Positions 35,897-47,805 of a DNA stretch of 64,000 bases are shown in pieces. Position 1 is the first letter of the stretch. Each line of letters begins with the position of its first letter. Below the pieces are notes generated by a model. The model did no database searches and had not been told where the DNA came from. It saw only the letters and a list, made by a program, of their open reading frames with translations. Where the stretch lies: the NCBI GenBank assembly GCA_037074585.1, contig CM073496.1, positions 35,764,501 to 35,828,500 of the forward strand, read 5' to 3'. Made by a program: the position numbers and the translations under genes. Source of the DNA: Biancaea sappan (Eukaryota > Streptophyta > Magnoliopsida > Fabales > Fabaceae).

Positions 35897-37201
35897 ATGT
35901 CAGAAGGATCTTCTAATAATAATAAGCATATGGGTCCAAGGAGGGCCATAAATCCACCAGTACATGTGCAAGATGATCCTAACCGTGGTGATAGTTTACA
36001 TGCTTAAAGTACTGAGGGTGCAACTAGTGAGCAAGCAAGGAGAGTCGAACCTGATGCTCACGCTGGCAATGCAACTATTGCACATGTGATTAATTTGATA
36101 AATGAACGATTTGACCGATTTGAGGCTGAAATGAGAGGTCGAGCTGTACAAGCTAACCTGCCAGTGGATCCTTCTATTGTTGAAGCTGAAATTGTACCAC
36201 CAGCTCAGTTAGCTGGAGGAGATAACGTAAGGGAGGTAAGAATGTCTGAGTTTCAGAAAATGAGGCCTCCTACTTTTTCAGGGGAAGATCCCAAAGAGGA
36301 CCCACAATGTTTCCTTGAAGATTGTGAAGCAATCTGTGATGCTATAAGGTGTTCTCCTACTCAAAAGGTAGAATTCACTTCCTTTCAGTTAAAAGGTAAG
36401 GCTGGTAAATGGTGGAGGAACTGGAAGAAAGCTAGAATTCAAGGCGCACCGCCAGTTATGTGGACAGAGTTTTACAGATTGGTTATGGAAAGGAAGTCAA
36501 AGAATAAAGAAGAATATCGACAAAAGAAGAAAGCTAGATATAGGAGATCTTTTGATCAAAGGGAAGATTCAGGGACTTTGAAACCCTTTACTGCATCACA
36601 ACATGCTCCAGCCACTCCTACTAAGTCATTTTATTCTACAGCCAGTGTGGCTAAGCCTCGTTCAGAGAGCATGGGTGGTTTTAGTTCTTCTAGTAGAGGA
36701 GGTACTCAAGCTAGAAGGAAGAAACCTCAGTGTCCTGAATGTGGAAAGTTTCACTTCGGAGAATGCAGGTTAAACACTGTTGGTACATGTTGTTTTAACT
36801 GTGGACAAAAAGGACATTTTATAAGGGAGTGCCCTCAGCTCATGACAGGACCAGGTCAAGGGTCTACTTTGCCACCTCGACCACAATCTATTTCTGCTTC
36901 TATTACTCGAACACCAACCCCTTCAATAGAGGGTAGTATGGGAAGAGGTTCTGGAAGAGGCCAAGGTGACCGTGGAAAACAAGCTGCTGGCAGAGGAAAT
37001 GCAAGAGTATATGCTCTAACCCAACAGGATGCTCAAACATCCAATGCTATAGTTATAGGTATATTATCTGTTAATACTTTTGCTGCACGTATTTTGTTTG
37101 ACCCGGTTCTACTCACTCATATGTGTCACCCCTGTTTGCCAAGAGATTTGCATTTGATTCGATTACTCTTAAAGAACCATTCTTGGTTTCCACATCGATG
37201 A
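35897..37201 (+). pseudogene. gag and start of protease, copy B, broken
   Basis: The start at 35897 gives MSEGSSNN, as in copy A. An in-frame TAA lies at 36004-36006, and the frame is open again from 36086. The gag core keeps QLKGKAGKWWRNWKK but jumps from EFYRLVM to ERKSKNKEEYRQ. Relative to copy A about 80 codons are missing, including the AQFIRLAEYAPQLVP region. The zinc knuckle CFNCGQKGHFIRECP is intact near 36787-36831. A Gly-Arg-rich linker leads to the protease, where LFDP is followed by a frameshift: one base is missing in the codon after GACCC near 37104. Reading then ends at 37201. It cannot encode a working gag-pol. Confidence 0.88.
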
Positions 37202-38424
37202 GAGAGACTTTGATGGTTAAAACATGTTATCGTTCTTGTAAAATAATCGTTGGAGGCATGGAAACTGAGATAGATCTTATGGTTCTCAATATGTTAGATT
37301 TTGATGTGATTTTAGTGATGGACTGGCTATCTTCTTGTCATGCTACTATAAATTGTCGTGACAAAGTTATTTCCTTTAATATGCCGGGGAGGAGTAATTT
37401 TGTGTTTCAAGGAGATCGAAGTGATGTACCTTGCAACATGATATCTATGTTAAGTGCCCGGCGTATGTTACGAAAGGGATGTCAGGGATTTCTAGCTTTT
37501 ATCAAAGATTTAGAAAAGAAAGAACAGAAGTTAGAAGACATTCATGTGGTTAATGAATTCCCAGAAGATTTACCTGGATTACCGCCAGAAAGAGATATTG
37601 AGTTCAGTATTGATTTGGTCCCAGACACACGACCAATTTCTATTCCACCTTATCGTATGGCTCCTGTTGAGCTAAAAGAACTCAAAGAACAATTGGAAGA
37701 TTTGTTAAACAAAGGGTTCATTCGCCCAAGTTTTTCACCTTGGGGTGCTCCTGTTCTTTTTGTGAAAAAGAAAGATGGTTCTATGAGATTATGTATAGAT
37801 TATCGTCAGCTGAATAAAGTCACAGTGAAGAATAAGTATCCTTTACCAAGTATAGATGATTTGTTTGATCAGCTTCAAGGAGCAAAATACTTCTCAAAGA
37901 TTAATCTAAGGTCTGGATATCATCAGTTACGAATTAAGAACGATGATATACCTAAGACTGCTTTTCGTACACGGTATGGACATTATGAATTTCTTATGAT
38001 GTCTTTTGGGTTGACAAATGCACCAGCAGCATTTATGGATTTAATGAACAGAGTGTTCAAATCATTCCTTGATAAATTTGTAATTGTATTTATTGATGAT
38101 ATTTTGGTATATTCAAAGAGTCATGAAGAACATACTGAACATTTGAGAATAGTGCTTCAGACCTTGAGAGAGCATCAGTTGTACGCAAAACTCTCAAAAT
38201 GTGAATTCTGGATGAGTCATGTAACATTTTTGGGACATGTTATTTCCCAAGAAGGTATTCATGTAGATCCAAGTAAAATTGAAGCAGTAAAACAATGGCC
38301 TAGACCAACAACTGTGTCTGAAGTACATAGTTTTCTTGGCTTAGCAGGGTATTACCGTCGCTTTGTCAAAGATTTCTCTAAGACGGCTCTCCCATTAAAT
38401 AAGTTAACCCAAAAGAGTGTTTAA
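37123..38424 (+). pseudogene. protease C-terminus and reverse transcriptase, copy B
   Basis: The frame continues the protease after the one-base loss (SPLFAKRFAFDSITL, then FDVILVMDWLSSCHATINC) and runs into RT. RT shows LPPERDIEFSIDLVP, GAPVLFVKKKDGSMRLCIDY, the NKYPLPSIDDLFDQLQGA block, SFGLTNAPAAFMDLMNRVF, the catalytic VFIDDILVYS near 38090, and FLGHVISQEG. It stops at 38422-38424, at KLTQKSV, because about 55 bases present in copy A between RT and RNase H are deleted and the frame is lost. Confidence 0.9.
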
Positions 38425-40382
38425 CTTCTGCACCAGTCTTAATCCTACCATCAGGACCAGGGGGTTACTCTGTATTCTGTGATGCCTCAAAGATAGGCTT
38501 AGGGTGTGTGTTGATGCAACATGGTAAAGTCATAGCTTATGGCTCACGTCAGCTTAAAAAGCATGAATTGAATTACCCCACTCATGATTTGGAAATGGCA
38601 GCTGTAGTGTTTGCCCTTAAGATATGGAGACATTACTTGTATGGGGAGACTTGTAAAATTTTTACAGATCACAAAAGCCTTAAGTACATTTTTGAGCAGA
38701 GAGATCTCAATCTAAGGCAACGAAGGTGGATAGAACTTCTGAAAGATTATGATTGTACCATCCTTTACCATCCAGGTAAAGCAAATGTAGTGGCTGATGC
38801 TCTAAGTCGAAAGTCTATGGGAAGTTTAGCTCACATTGCCACTATAAGGAGATCTCTAATACATGAACTACAAGAATTAGAAGCTGATGGAGTATTCTTT
38901 GAGATCACTGAGTCAGGTACATTTCTGGCTCATTTAACAGTTAGATCATCCCTTGTTGAAAAAGTAAAAGCAACTTTAGAAAATGACATTGATATGGTCA
39001 AAATCAGAGATAAGGCAAGGCAAGGTCTAGCACCAAGTTTCTTGGTAGATGAAGAAGGAGTCTTATGGTTTAATGGAAGACTTTGTGTCCCCAACATTGA
39101 ATCTTTGAAACATGAAATCTTAATGGAAGCTCATGGTTCGCCATACGTTGTACACCCTGGTGCTGTGAAAATGTATCAGGACTTGAAACAAGTTTACTGG
39201 TGGGAGGACATGAAGCGAGACGTGACTGACTTTGTAGCTCGATGTTTGACTTGTCAGCAAGTTAAAGCTGAACATCGACGACCACCTGGTTTGATGCAAA
39301 AACTAGATATTCCCGAGTGGAAGTGGGAAAGGATCACTATAGATTTTGTAGTAGGTTTACCTCGGTCAACAAAAGGAAATGACTCAATATGGGTCATAGT
39401 GGATCGACTTACTAAGTCAGCACATTTTCTTCCTGTTCATACCACTTTCAGTGTAGCAAAACTTGCTCGACTTTATGTTAAAGAAATAGTGAAACTTCAT
39501 GGTGTACCAATATCCATTATATCAGACCGAGAACCTCAATTTACTTCTCGGTTCTGGAAAGTCTTTCAAGAGGCTTTGGGTACCAAAGTGAATCTTAGCA
39601 CAGCATTCCATCCTCAGACTGATGGACAGTCCGAAAGGACAATTCAGACTTTAGAGGATATGCTAAGAGCTTGTGTGATGGATTTCAGTGGAAGTTGGGA
39701 AGATCATTTGTCTCTTATTGAATTTACTTATAATAACAGTTACCAAGCCAGTATTCAGATGGCACCTTTTGAGGCTTTATATGGGAGACGGTGTCGATCT
39801 CCTATAGGTTGGTTTGAACTTGGTGAAACCAAAATATTTGGACCTGAGATGATTCAGGAAGATATAAATAAAGTTAAACTTATCAGAGAGAGGTTGTTAA
39901 CTGCTCAGAGTAGACAGAAATCTTATGCGGACAACCGACGACGTGATCTTGAAATTGCAATAGGTGACATGGTTTTCTTACGAATCTCACCTATGAAGGG
40001 AGTAATGAGATTCGGGAAGAAAGGCAAGCTTAGTCCGAGGTATGTTGGCCCATATGAGGTTGTAAACAGAGTGGATAATGTGGCATATCGCCTAGACCTA
40101 CCTTCCGACCTAGAGGGAGTTCATCCAATCTTTCATGTGTCCATGCTACGGAAGTATCTTCCTGATCCTTCTCATGTAATTCAACCCCAAGAAGTTCATT
40201 TTGATGAAACTCTCACCTACGAAGAGGTACCAGTAGCTATTCTTGATAGAAAAGTCAAGAAATTGCGTACTAAAGAAATTCCTACTGTCAAGGTTCTTTG
40301 GAGAAATCATTCTCGCGAGGAAGCTACGTGGGAGGCAGAAGATGAAATGTGGAAAAACTATCCACATTTATTTGAAACTTGA
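38410..40382 (+). pseudogene. RNase H, integrase and chromodomain, copy B
   Basis: Open after the deletion junction. RNase H: FCDASKIGLGCVLMQHGKVI, HDLEMAAVVFALK, FTDHKSLKYIF. Integrase: an HHCC zinc finger (HPGAVKMYQDL, then CLTCQQVKAEH). The DDE core has Asp in ERITIDFVVGLP, Asp in IISDREPQFTSRFW, and Glu in DGQSERTIQTLEDML. The GPF/Y-like region is LSPRYVGPYEVV. A C-terminal chromodomain reads VLWRNHSREEATWEAEDEMW and ends at 40382. This chromodomain identifies the element as a chromovirus. The domain block itself is uninterrupted, but the upstream frameshifts isolate it from gag-pol translation. Confidence 0.92.
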
Positions 40383-40416
40383 GGAAAAATTTTAATTCGG
40401 AGGACCGAATTCTTTT

Positions 40417-40428
40417 AAGGGGGGTAGA
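40417..40428 (+). other. Polypurine tract of copy B
   Basis: AAGGGGGGTAGA immediately precedes the 3' LTR. Confidence 0.8.
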
Positions 40429-40429
40429 A

Positions 40430-42483
40430 TGTAATACTCGTTAATTTCAGAATATAATTCGCTTAAGAGTATTTTAGAATTCTACAACGTTACTTTAGTT
40501 ATTTATTTTGGTCATTTTTAATTTTCATATTTAATTGTTCTCTTTGAATATTATTTATGAAAATTGAGTTAAATGACTGGACTAAATATTTGCACAATGT
40601 GGGATATATTCTAAGAATGATGAAATTCATGGAAAAGTGGTTTCAGAATGGTCAATTAGTCCATTTATTGTAAATTGACTGGATGGGTTTGGATGTTGGG
40701 TTATGGATACCCATGGGTTATTGAATAACCAATTAGAAATATTTAATATAAAGTTTCAATAGTACCCTCTCATTTTCACGCAGAAGGAAAAAAGCTGAGA
40801 AGTGAACAGTGACTTTATTTTCTCTCGTTTCTTCATCCTTTTCTCAAATCCTTTTCTTGATCTTTAGAGTTTTTTGTTCGGTTCAAAAGCTTTGTAAGGA
40901 TCAAAGGTAAGCTTTAATCTCATTATTTTACTCAAATTTCAGTTTATGTAGAAGATCAGAGGAGGTTTTGTTCTTGAAGATTTTGATGATAATTCATGAA
41001 TCTCAGTTGTTTTAGAAGTTATATTTGAGTTATAATCGGTTAAAAGAGTTGAAATTCTGGTTTTGAAGCAAGAAAGGAAAGGATGAAATTGTTAGAAATT
41101 TCTGCAAAAACTTCTGCAAAAACCGAGTTAATGTAGCGACCAGAAATTTCGAAAAAAAATCTGGAAAATTTTCTTTGGGTACTGTAGCAGTTACTGTAGT
41201 GTCGACAGTCAACGGTACTGTAGCAGTCAACGGTACTGTAGCTAACCGGCACTGTAGCGAACCGTTACTGTAGCGAACCGTCACTGTAGCAATCAGAAAA
41301 TTTTGCGTATTTTCGTGATTTTGTTTCCTTTCTTATGTTTCCTTGTAATATATTTTACTAGGAAATTTTCCTACACAAATTCTAGTGTGGAACAAGGTAA
41401 ACTTGGACAAACATCAAGGTGAGTGAATAACCTTGCTCAGCTAATTTGATATTACTAGTCAAAGTACAATATAAGTCCCATTTACAATATTATTTGGATA
41501 ATAAGCAATCAATTTTCATATGGGAGTATATGATGATCGGTAGAAATAAGAGTATGTAGAAATTATTTTATTTCGTGACAATTGTATTACGTGATAAATT
41601 CTCACTATCTTGTCAATGAGTAAAGATCTACGGGATCTAATACACGAGTTTGAAAGGGTTAAAGTCCCATACTACTCGGTGTATATCTAAGAAAGCTCAT
41701 ACACGAGTTTGAAAGGGTTAAAGTCCCATACTACTTAGTGCATATCTATGAAACCTATACACGAGTTGAAAGGGTTAAAGTCCCATACTACTCGGTGTAT
41801 ATCTAAGAAAGCTCATACACGAGTTTGAAAGGGTTAAAGTCTCATACTACTCAGTGCATATCTATGAAACCTATACACGAGTTGAAAGGGTTAAAGTCCC
41901 ATACTACTCGGTGTATATCTAAGAAAGCTTATACACGAGTTTGAAAGGGTTAAAGTCCCATACTACTCAGTGCATATCTATGAAATCTTATTCATGAGTT
42001 TGAAAGGGTTAGAGTCTCATACTACTCGATGTATAAGACAATTAAATATATGAGTAAATGTGGTATTTGTACTTTTGATATTTTATATAGTACAGTTATT
42101 TACTTACTGAGTTTTTAAATAAACTTACACTCCCTATGATTATTTTTTTCAGATACAGAAAACAAAGAACAAGAGTATCCGTTTGAAGAATAGAAGCCCC
42201 TTTGAATTATCCTCTATTTCTGTCTGGTGGGATACCAGTACTTATTAATGTGGATACTAGGAACGCTCTGTACTTACTATAGGTCTCTTAGGCTTGCGAT
42301 GAGATAGAAATATCAGACTATGTATGTCTATATTTGCTTATCAGATGAATATAATTCTGTAGTGTGGAATGAATGATTAAGGTTGAATGTGAAACCTTAC
42401 AGAATATATGTAAATAATGTATGTTTGATAATTTTATCAAATGAGTAGTATCTTTTCACATGCTCAATTTTTGGGATGTGACA
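40430..42483 (+). repeat. 3' LTR of copy B
   Basis: 2054 bp, TGTAATACTCG to GGGATGTGACA, intact. It includes the ACTGTAGC array (41140-41292) and the seven-unit ~60-bp array (41640-42030). It is followed by the TTTTC duplication. Confidence 0.95.
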
Positions 42484-42488
42484 TTTTC

Positions 42489-42994
42489 TCTCTTCTGAAG
42501 GCACTCTTCCACAATGGTTGTTTGAGTTTGTTAGACCTCTGTGTGCCGCAGCAGGGTTCAAAGTCAAAGCATGGTGTGTGGTGCAACTGCAAGTCTTCGA
42601 ATTTAGCTAGGGTGTGCATTTGAACTCTGAACAGGGGAAGGGAATTTGGGAAAGTAGAAAATCATTTTTAAAAAAAAAAATATATATGGAAGCCAGGTCG
42701 ACTAAGACGCGGTCAGGTTGACCAGGTTGATGGTAACCCGTTCCAATAGATCAACCCCAGACCGGTCCCGGCCTTGGGTCGCTTTCGAGTCCAATAACAT
42801 TGGTTTTAATTGAAATATAAAATGATTCAATATTTTTGAAACAAAGTCCAGGTCCAAGTTTCCAATATTATTTCCTATTAAGTCATACCATTATCAAAAG
42901 GGTGAGGTCGAATTTAGGTCAAGTTGAGTGAGGCTAAATACCCCAAGCAGCATTGTCAAAACGTGTGAAGATGGGTCGGGTACAAATAGGCCAG
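42489..42994. other. Short spacer between copy B and next solo LTR
   Basis: No gene seen. The part at 42700-42800 (GACCGGTCCCGGCCTTGGGT) is GC-richer than its surroundings and may be an end of an old repeat, but I cannot delimit it. Confidence 0.4.
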
Positions 42995-42999
42995 TTTTA

Positions 43000-45667
43000 T
43001 GTCACGTCCCAAAATCTGAGCACGTGACCAGCACGAAAAGTGAATTTCGTTTCACCTCCGTAAGCCTATCTTTCTCTTAAGCATCATACCATTCTTTTAA
43101 ATACAACTAATTTAAATTACATAATTTAAGAATTTAAAATAAGAGAAATATTCTTTTTTTTTACAAAAGATAAGAAAATACGGTTAAACAGAGTTTTCTA
43201 TACACATTACAGTCATTCACATTACATCACTGAATGAACCTACCCGATTACAGAGATTTTCTAGATTTATACAACTTAGAATAAGACCTAAACATTATAC
43301 TTTTACCCTAAATAAATGAAAAGGTAATCATGGGCTAAGGATCCATAACTCTTTGTATAAATATTTACCTTCAACTGTCAACTCTGAAAAAATGTTAATA
43401 AAAGGGGTATGAGCAAACCACGTGTCCAGTGAGCAGACAACACAACACTATGACAAAAAAAAATCATGCATCATAATGATAACATGCAGCAATCATACGT
43501 AGTCGATCATAATATAATATAATATAATTCATAATACTTTACAACAATATCCAAGTAAATCAAATACATTTCAACATAATTCAAATAATTCACAATAACA
43601 AAAAGTGAAATCAATTTCACACATTTCCCGTACCAACCGGGTCGTCCAGGGTACCTTTGGATCGTTGTCCGCGGCCCCCACCGCATCCACCCTTATCGCT
43701 CCATTTATATTCTCCACCCTTATAGCTTCACATAGATTTCTCCATGGGGTGCACCACCATGCCTTTCCTTTCTAGTCAAACACAATCACAATCACATCTA
43801 AAAGCATTCTCAATCGTAATCATGAGCCACATATACATCTCAGTCATTTACAATTCAAGTCACAACATAATCAATATGGTTCCAGCAACATAGCATGTAT
43901 ACAACATAACCCATAATATAGAACAATTATTCAATAATAACATTCTTCAACTATCCGCATATGAATGAACTCAACAATTAGAATATGACACATTTCAACT
44001 CAGTTCACATGCCATTCACAATCCATCATATAACCTCCATTCATGAGAAAATAAGAAAATATAATTATATACATCACCAGGCAAGTTCCACAATTGTTTA
44101 TGTCTCATCGTCCCACATCATCCTCTTCAAACTTAGATATACAACATATTTTCACTATGATGCAAAAAGTTAATAACAAAGATATTTAATCATAGCAAGT
44201 ATTAACCCACTCACCTAGATTTCACGCTCTCGGCACTCCCACCTTGCGCCTTGACCATTCCTATTGTAACCAGATAAAAACCATCAGGTTACGAAATAGA
44301 GAAATTTCCTACCACTATTCTCGACCTTGATTCTTCTCAAATAATAACTCCTAACTGGTAATGAATATTTAGATAAAACTTATACCATTGGAAACTAGAC
44401 TCATATAGCTTTTCAACGATATAAATTTCACTCAAAACGGAGTCCGGATGAAAGAGATATGAACATTTTAAAACTGATGCTACAGTAACGGTCAACGGTC
44501 AACGCAGCTACAATGTCGTTGACTAAATCAATGCTACAGTAACGTTGACCGAGTCAATACTATAGTAACGAGAAAATCTGGAAAAATTTTCTCAGTGAAC
44601 AGTATTTTCTGAAAATTTTTTGGAGAATTTCCAGAATGAACAGTGACGTTCTTCGTGTTTTTCATCCAAAAATCCTAAAATCACATCTAAAACAACATTT
44701 CTTTTGATTTCTTCCATGGGTTTTCATCCTTAATGTCTAAGGAGTGTTTTAACACCAAAATCCCTAATTTTTAGCAACAATCCAAGCTCAAATCTCAAAT
44801 TTTCATCAAGAACCCTAATTTTTTCAATATCTAAATTCTATGGATTTTTTTCTTAATTTTCTCTAAATTTCTTGTTCCAATAACATCATAAACCACCCAA
44901 GAATGTTTTAGATTAACACCCATACTTAAATTCATCCATTGAAATATTCTACAAAAATTTTTCAAGTTGATAACTAAGGATTTGGTCTTGTAATAAGGGG
45001 AAGAATAATAATAATAACATCAACTTACCAATCCTCCTAACTTCCAAAGTTTCCTTCCTTAAGCATTTGACATGGATGGAGGTGAAGAAGAGAAATTGGG
45101 AGTCCTTGGCCGAGAGCTACGGGAGGAAGATAGAAAAATGAATAAGAGAGAATGATGAATGTTTAAGTGTGTATGTGTGGGCCCCACTCATTTTCTTTTC
45201 AATTTAGTCCCTTTGGCAACCATCTTATCTAGGACTTGCAAGGGAATTAAAAAAGCTTGATTATCCTTAGGGCACCCAATAGACTCCCACAAAATACACC
45301 TCATCACATCCCATTTTTATTAAAATTTCAAAATCCCGTATTTGTCCACTTTAATCCCTCTCGATGTCTCAAATACCACTTTAACCTCGAATCCATCATC
45401 TTTTTGATACCGGACTCATAATTCATTTTCATAAGCTTTATTCTTCCTCTCAGGTTCCTATTTGGTCATTTCTCAAAAGTACTCCATATTTCTTTTCTTT
45501 TCACTTTAGTCCTTGAGAATTTGTAAAAAATTTTCAAATTAAAATTTTGAAATTTCTATTCCCAAATTTCTCTCACTAATTCAAAAATAACATTTTCTAC
45601 GTAATTAAATTTTTCACTAAACTTCAAAATAGATTTTAATATTCATACAAATTATTGGGGTATTACA
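43000..45667 (-). mobile_element. Solo LTR (family 2), TSD TTTTA
   Basis: 2668 bp, plus-strand ends TGTCACGTCCC and GGGTATTACA, with perfect TTTTA duplications at 42995-42999 and 45668-45672. It is collinear on the opposite strand with the solo LTR at 33259-35632. Near 44480-44570 it has the same ACTGTAGC and TTGAC words as that copy. There is no internal domain. Confidence 0.9.
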
Positions 45668-46346
45668 TTTTATCAATGAGTGGTTTTTATGCTCAAACCA
45701 ACCTATGACTTAGCTCACTGGTCAAGCTAACAAGTTTGTTTTTTCAAAAAATTATTTGAATTAGATTTAAATTTTAATCACAAATTTCAATTATTATGAT
45801 ATGTATGAAAACTTTTTTTTTAATTTGTCATTTACTAGGAAATTAAAAGTTTTTATTTTCTTTTTGAGGCAAAAGGGTATTTTAGGTCCCTAACATTTAC
45901 ATTGATTTTCATTTATGCCTCTAAAGTTTATTTTTACCCGTTTATATCCCTTATTTCAAATTTTATCAGATATGTTTTTTTTATAAATTCTATCCAATAG
46001 ATTAATGGTGACTGCTAAGTAGGATTCGACGTGGCAAAAATTATTCAATCATATCACCTGCCACATGTACTCATACCTAAATTACAAAAATACCCATAGT
46101 AACAATTGCAAAAAATATTTCCATTCTCTTTCTCTCTCTAAGCTGGGTAAATCTCACGTAGTCTCCGAGAATAACCCATAAATCTCTTCTCTGGTTGAGG
46201 TCACCGGAAGTTCATTTTGAGTTGCTGGAATGTGGAACTCATGTGCTCTCTCGCATCTACTTACTCTTCTTCTTCACTCGGTGGTAGCTCTAGTCTCTGC
46301 TCAGGGATTTTACCATAAACACTTATAGCACACTAAGCGGTATATG

Positions 46347-46513
46347 CAAGGGCAGACCCATATTCATCTCAGGGGGTGCACATACACCCCCTGAATTTTT
46401 GGGTAAAATTATAATTTCAAGTATAATATTTTAAAAATTTATATTTTGACCTTAAATTTTAATTTTTTTTTTCATTTTGCCCCTATTACCTAGGGGTCCT
46501 AAGTCTGCCCCTG
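46347..46513. mobile_element. hAT-type MITE, 167 bp, TSD GGTATATG
   Basis: Perfect 8-bp duplications GGTATATG at 46339-46346 and 46514-46521 flank terminal inverted repeats CAAGGGCAGAC and GTCTGCCCCTG (10 of 11 matching). The 8-bp duplication and CA(A/G)GG ends are typical of the hAT superfamily. There is no coding capacity. Confidence 0.85.
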
Positions 46514-47028
46514 GGTATATGCCTCATTTTGCTTTGATTTTGGTCCTGTTTTCTTCTCGATTGTGGTGTTCAGGTAGTTTCTATGTGACTGCTCGAAAAA
46601 TGCCAAGAATACGATGCGATTAAGCTTCCTGTGTGTTTGTGCTTTTGCTTCCATTTATGTTCATTGATTTATGGAGAATGAGTGGCTCACCTTAACTTGC
46701 TAGGGTGTTATTTTGTTCTCGGGACTGCCATGGGTTTGATTAGGCCTAGTTGAGAATAAATTAATCTGTACTTGGCTTCCAAATGCAGGATCCACACATT
46801 TATTACTTTGAAGATTATTGCTGGGGAGTGGAAAATTCATGAGGCTAACTTGGGATTTTGTACAGTTGACAAATTGAGTAGGCCTATTTGTTAGCTGTGG
46901 TATTACCAAGAAGTTTGTTTGTGTTTGCTTAAAGAATGGTTTGATGTTACTTTAGTCGAATAGAAAAACCATATCTGGAACCTTTAGTTGAACAATAATG
47001 CTTCACTGAGAAGGAGAAGGGATGTACT

Positions 47029-47033
<5 letters not shown>

Positions 47034-47100
<67 letters not shown>
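47034..47100. repeat. (GA)n microsatellite
   Basis: An uninterrupted GA dinucleotide run of about 67 bp. An Arg-Glu open frame across it is an artefact. Confidence 0.97.
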
Positions 47101-47104
<4 letters not shown>

Positions 47105-47805
47105 AAGAAGGAAACAAGAGAAGGAAAGTATTTTTTAATTATTATTAAAGGTATTTTTGTAATTTTAGATATGAATATACATAGTAGGTGATGAAGTTGA
47201 ATAATTTCGCCATGTCAAATCATACTCAGTAGTCGCTATTAATCTATTTGACAAAGTTAATAAAAAATGACATATTTGATAAAATATGAAATATAAAAAA
47301 TATAAACGAGCAAAAACAAATTTTAAAGACATAAATGAAAATTAATATCAACGTTATGGGCATAAAGTATTATTTTATCTTTTTTAATGGTTGAGTATAT
47401 TATGATAGGATAATTTTTTAAGATAAAAGCTTCAAGATTTTACATCAAAATTAAATTTAATATATAATTACTTATTTCTCACATACTTTTCTTTTATTCT
47501 TCATTTATTTTATGTTTGAAGTCCCTTAATATGAATTCAATATTTTTTTATTTCATACATAATAGATGAGTATAATTTTAAAAAAAATTACACTTACTAA
47601 TATTCATTATTGTCTCAAATTATAATTTTTTTAATTTTAAACAAGGCAATTGATCACTTATTTATTAATAATTTGTTATTTAAATAAAAAATAACAATAC
47701 ATCTATATAATAGACTAAAACAATTCCACTCTAGGGCATTAATTACATGAATGTCATTAAATACTATATAATAAAATTAATAAATTAAAATGAAACATTA
47801 ATTAC

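Larger units (their letters stand above)
31224..42483 (+). mobile_element. Copy B: full-length chromovirus (Tekay/Del-like), inactivated, TSD TTTTC
   Basis: A complete plus-strand Ty3/gypsy element: 5' LTR (split by a nested solo LTR), PBS, gag, protease, RT, RNase H, integrase with chromodomain, polypurine tract, 3' LTR. Perfect 5-bp duplications TTTTC lie at 31219-31223 and 42484-42488. Coding damage includes a stop in early gag, loss of about 80 codons of gag core, a one-base loss in the protease motif and a ~55-base deletion between RT and RNase H. The two LTRs remain very alike, including seven array units each, so insertion was fairly recent. Confidence 0.95.
45877..47372. mobile_element. 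Long-TIR (Mutator-like) non-autonomous element, candidate
   Basis: The left arm, about 45877-46105, and the right arm, about 47142-47372, are inverted copies of roughly 225 bp. Shared words include TTTTCATTTATG, TATTAATC/GATTAATGG and TAAATTACAAAAATACC. The interior has no transposase. It includes a hAT MITE and a GA microsatellite, plus sequence I do not recognise (possible captured DNA). Long TIRs without a coding region fit non-autonomous MULEs; the expected 9-bp duplication could not be fixed because the outer ends are diverged. Confidence 0.6.

Noticed and set aside
30490..42810. Two ends of one old MITE (TCAACCATAGTTATTAGA and its loose inverse near 42790) interrupted by copy B
   Set aside because: Only about 13 of 18 positions agree and no target duplication was found.
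46988..47191. Arg-Glu repeat protein
   Set aside because: Simple translation of the GA microsatellite.
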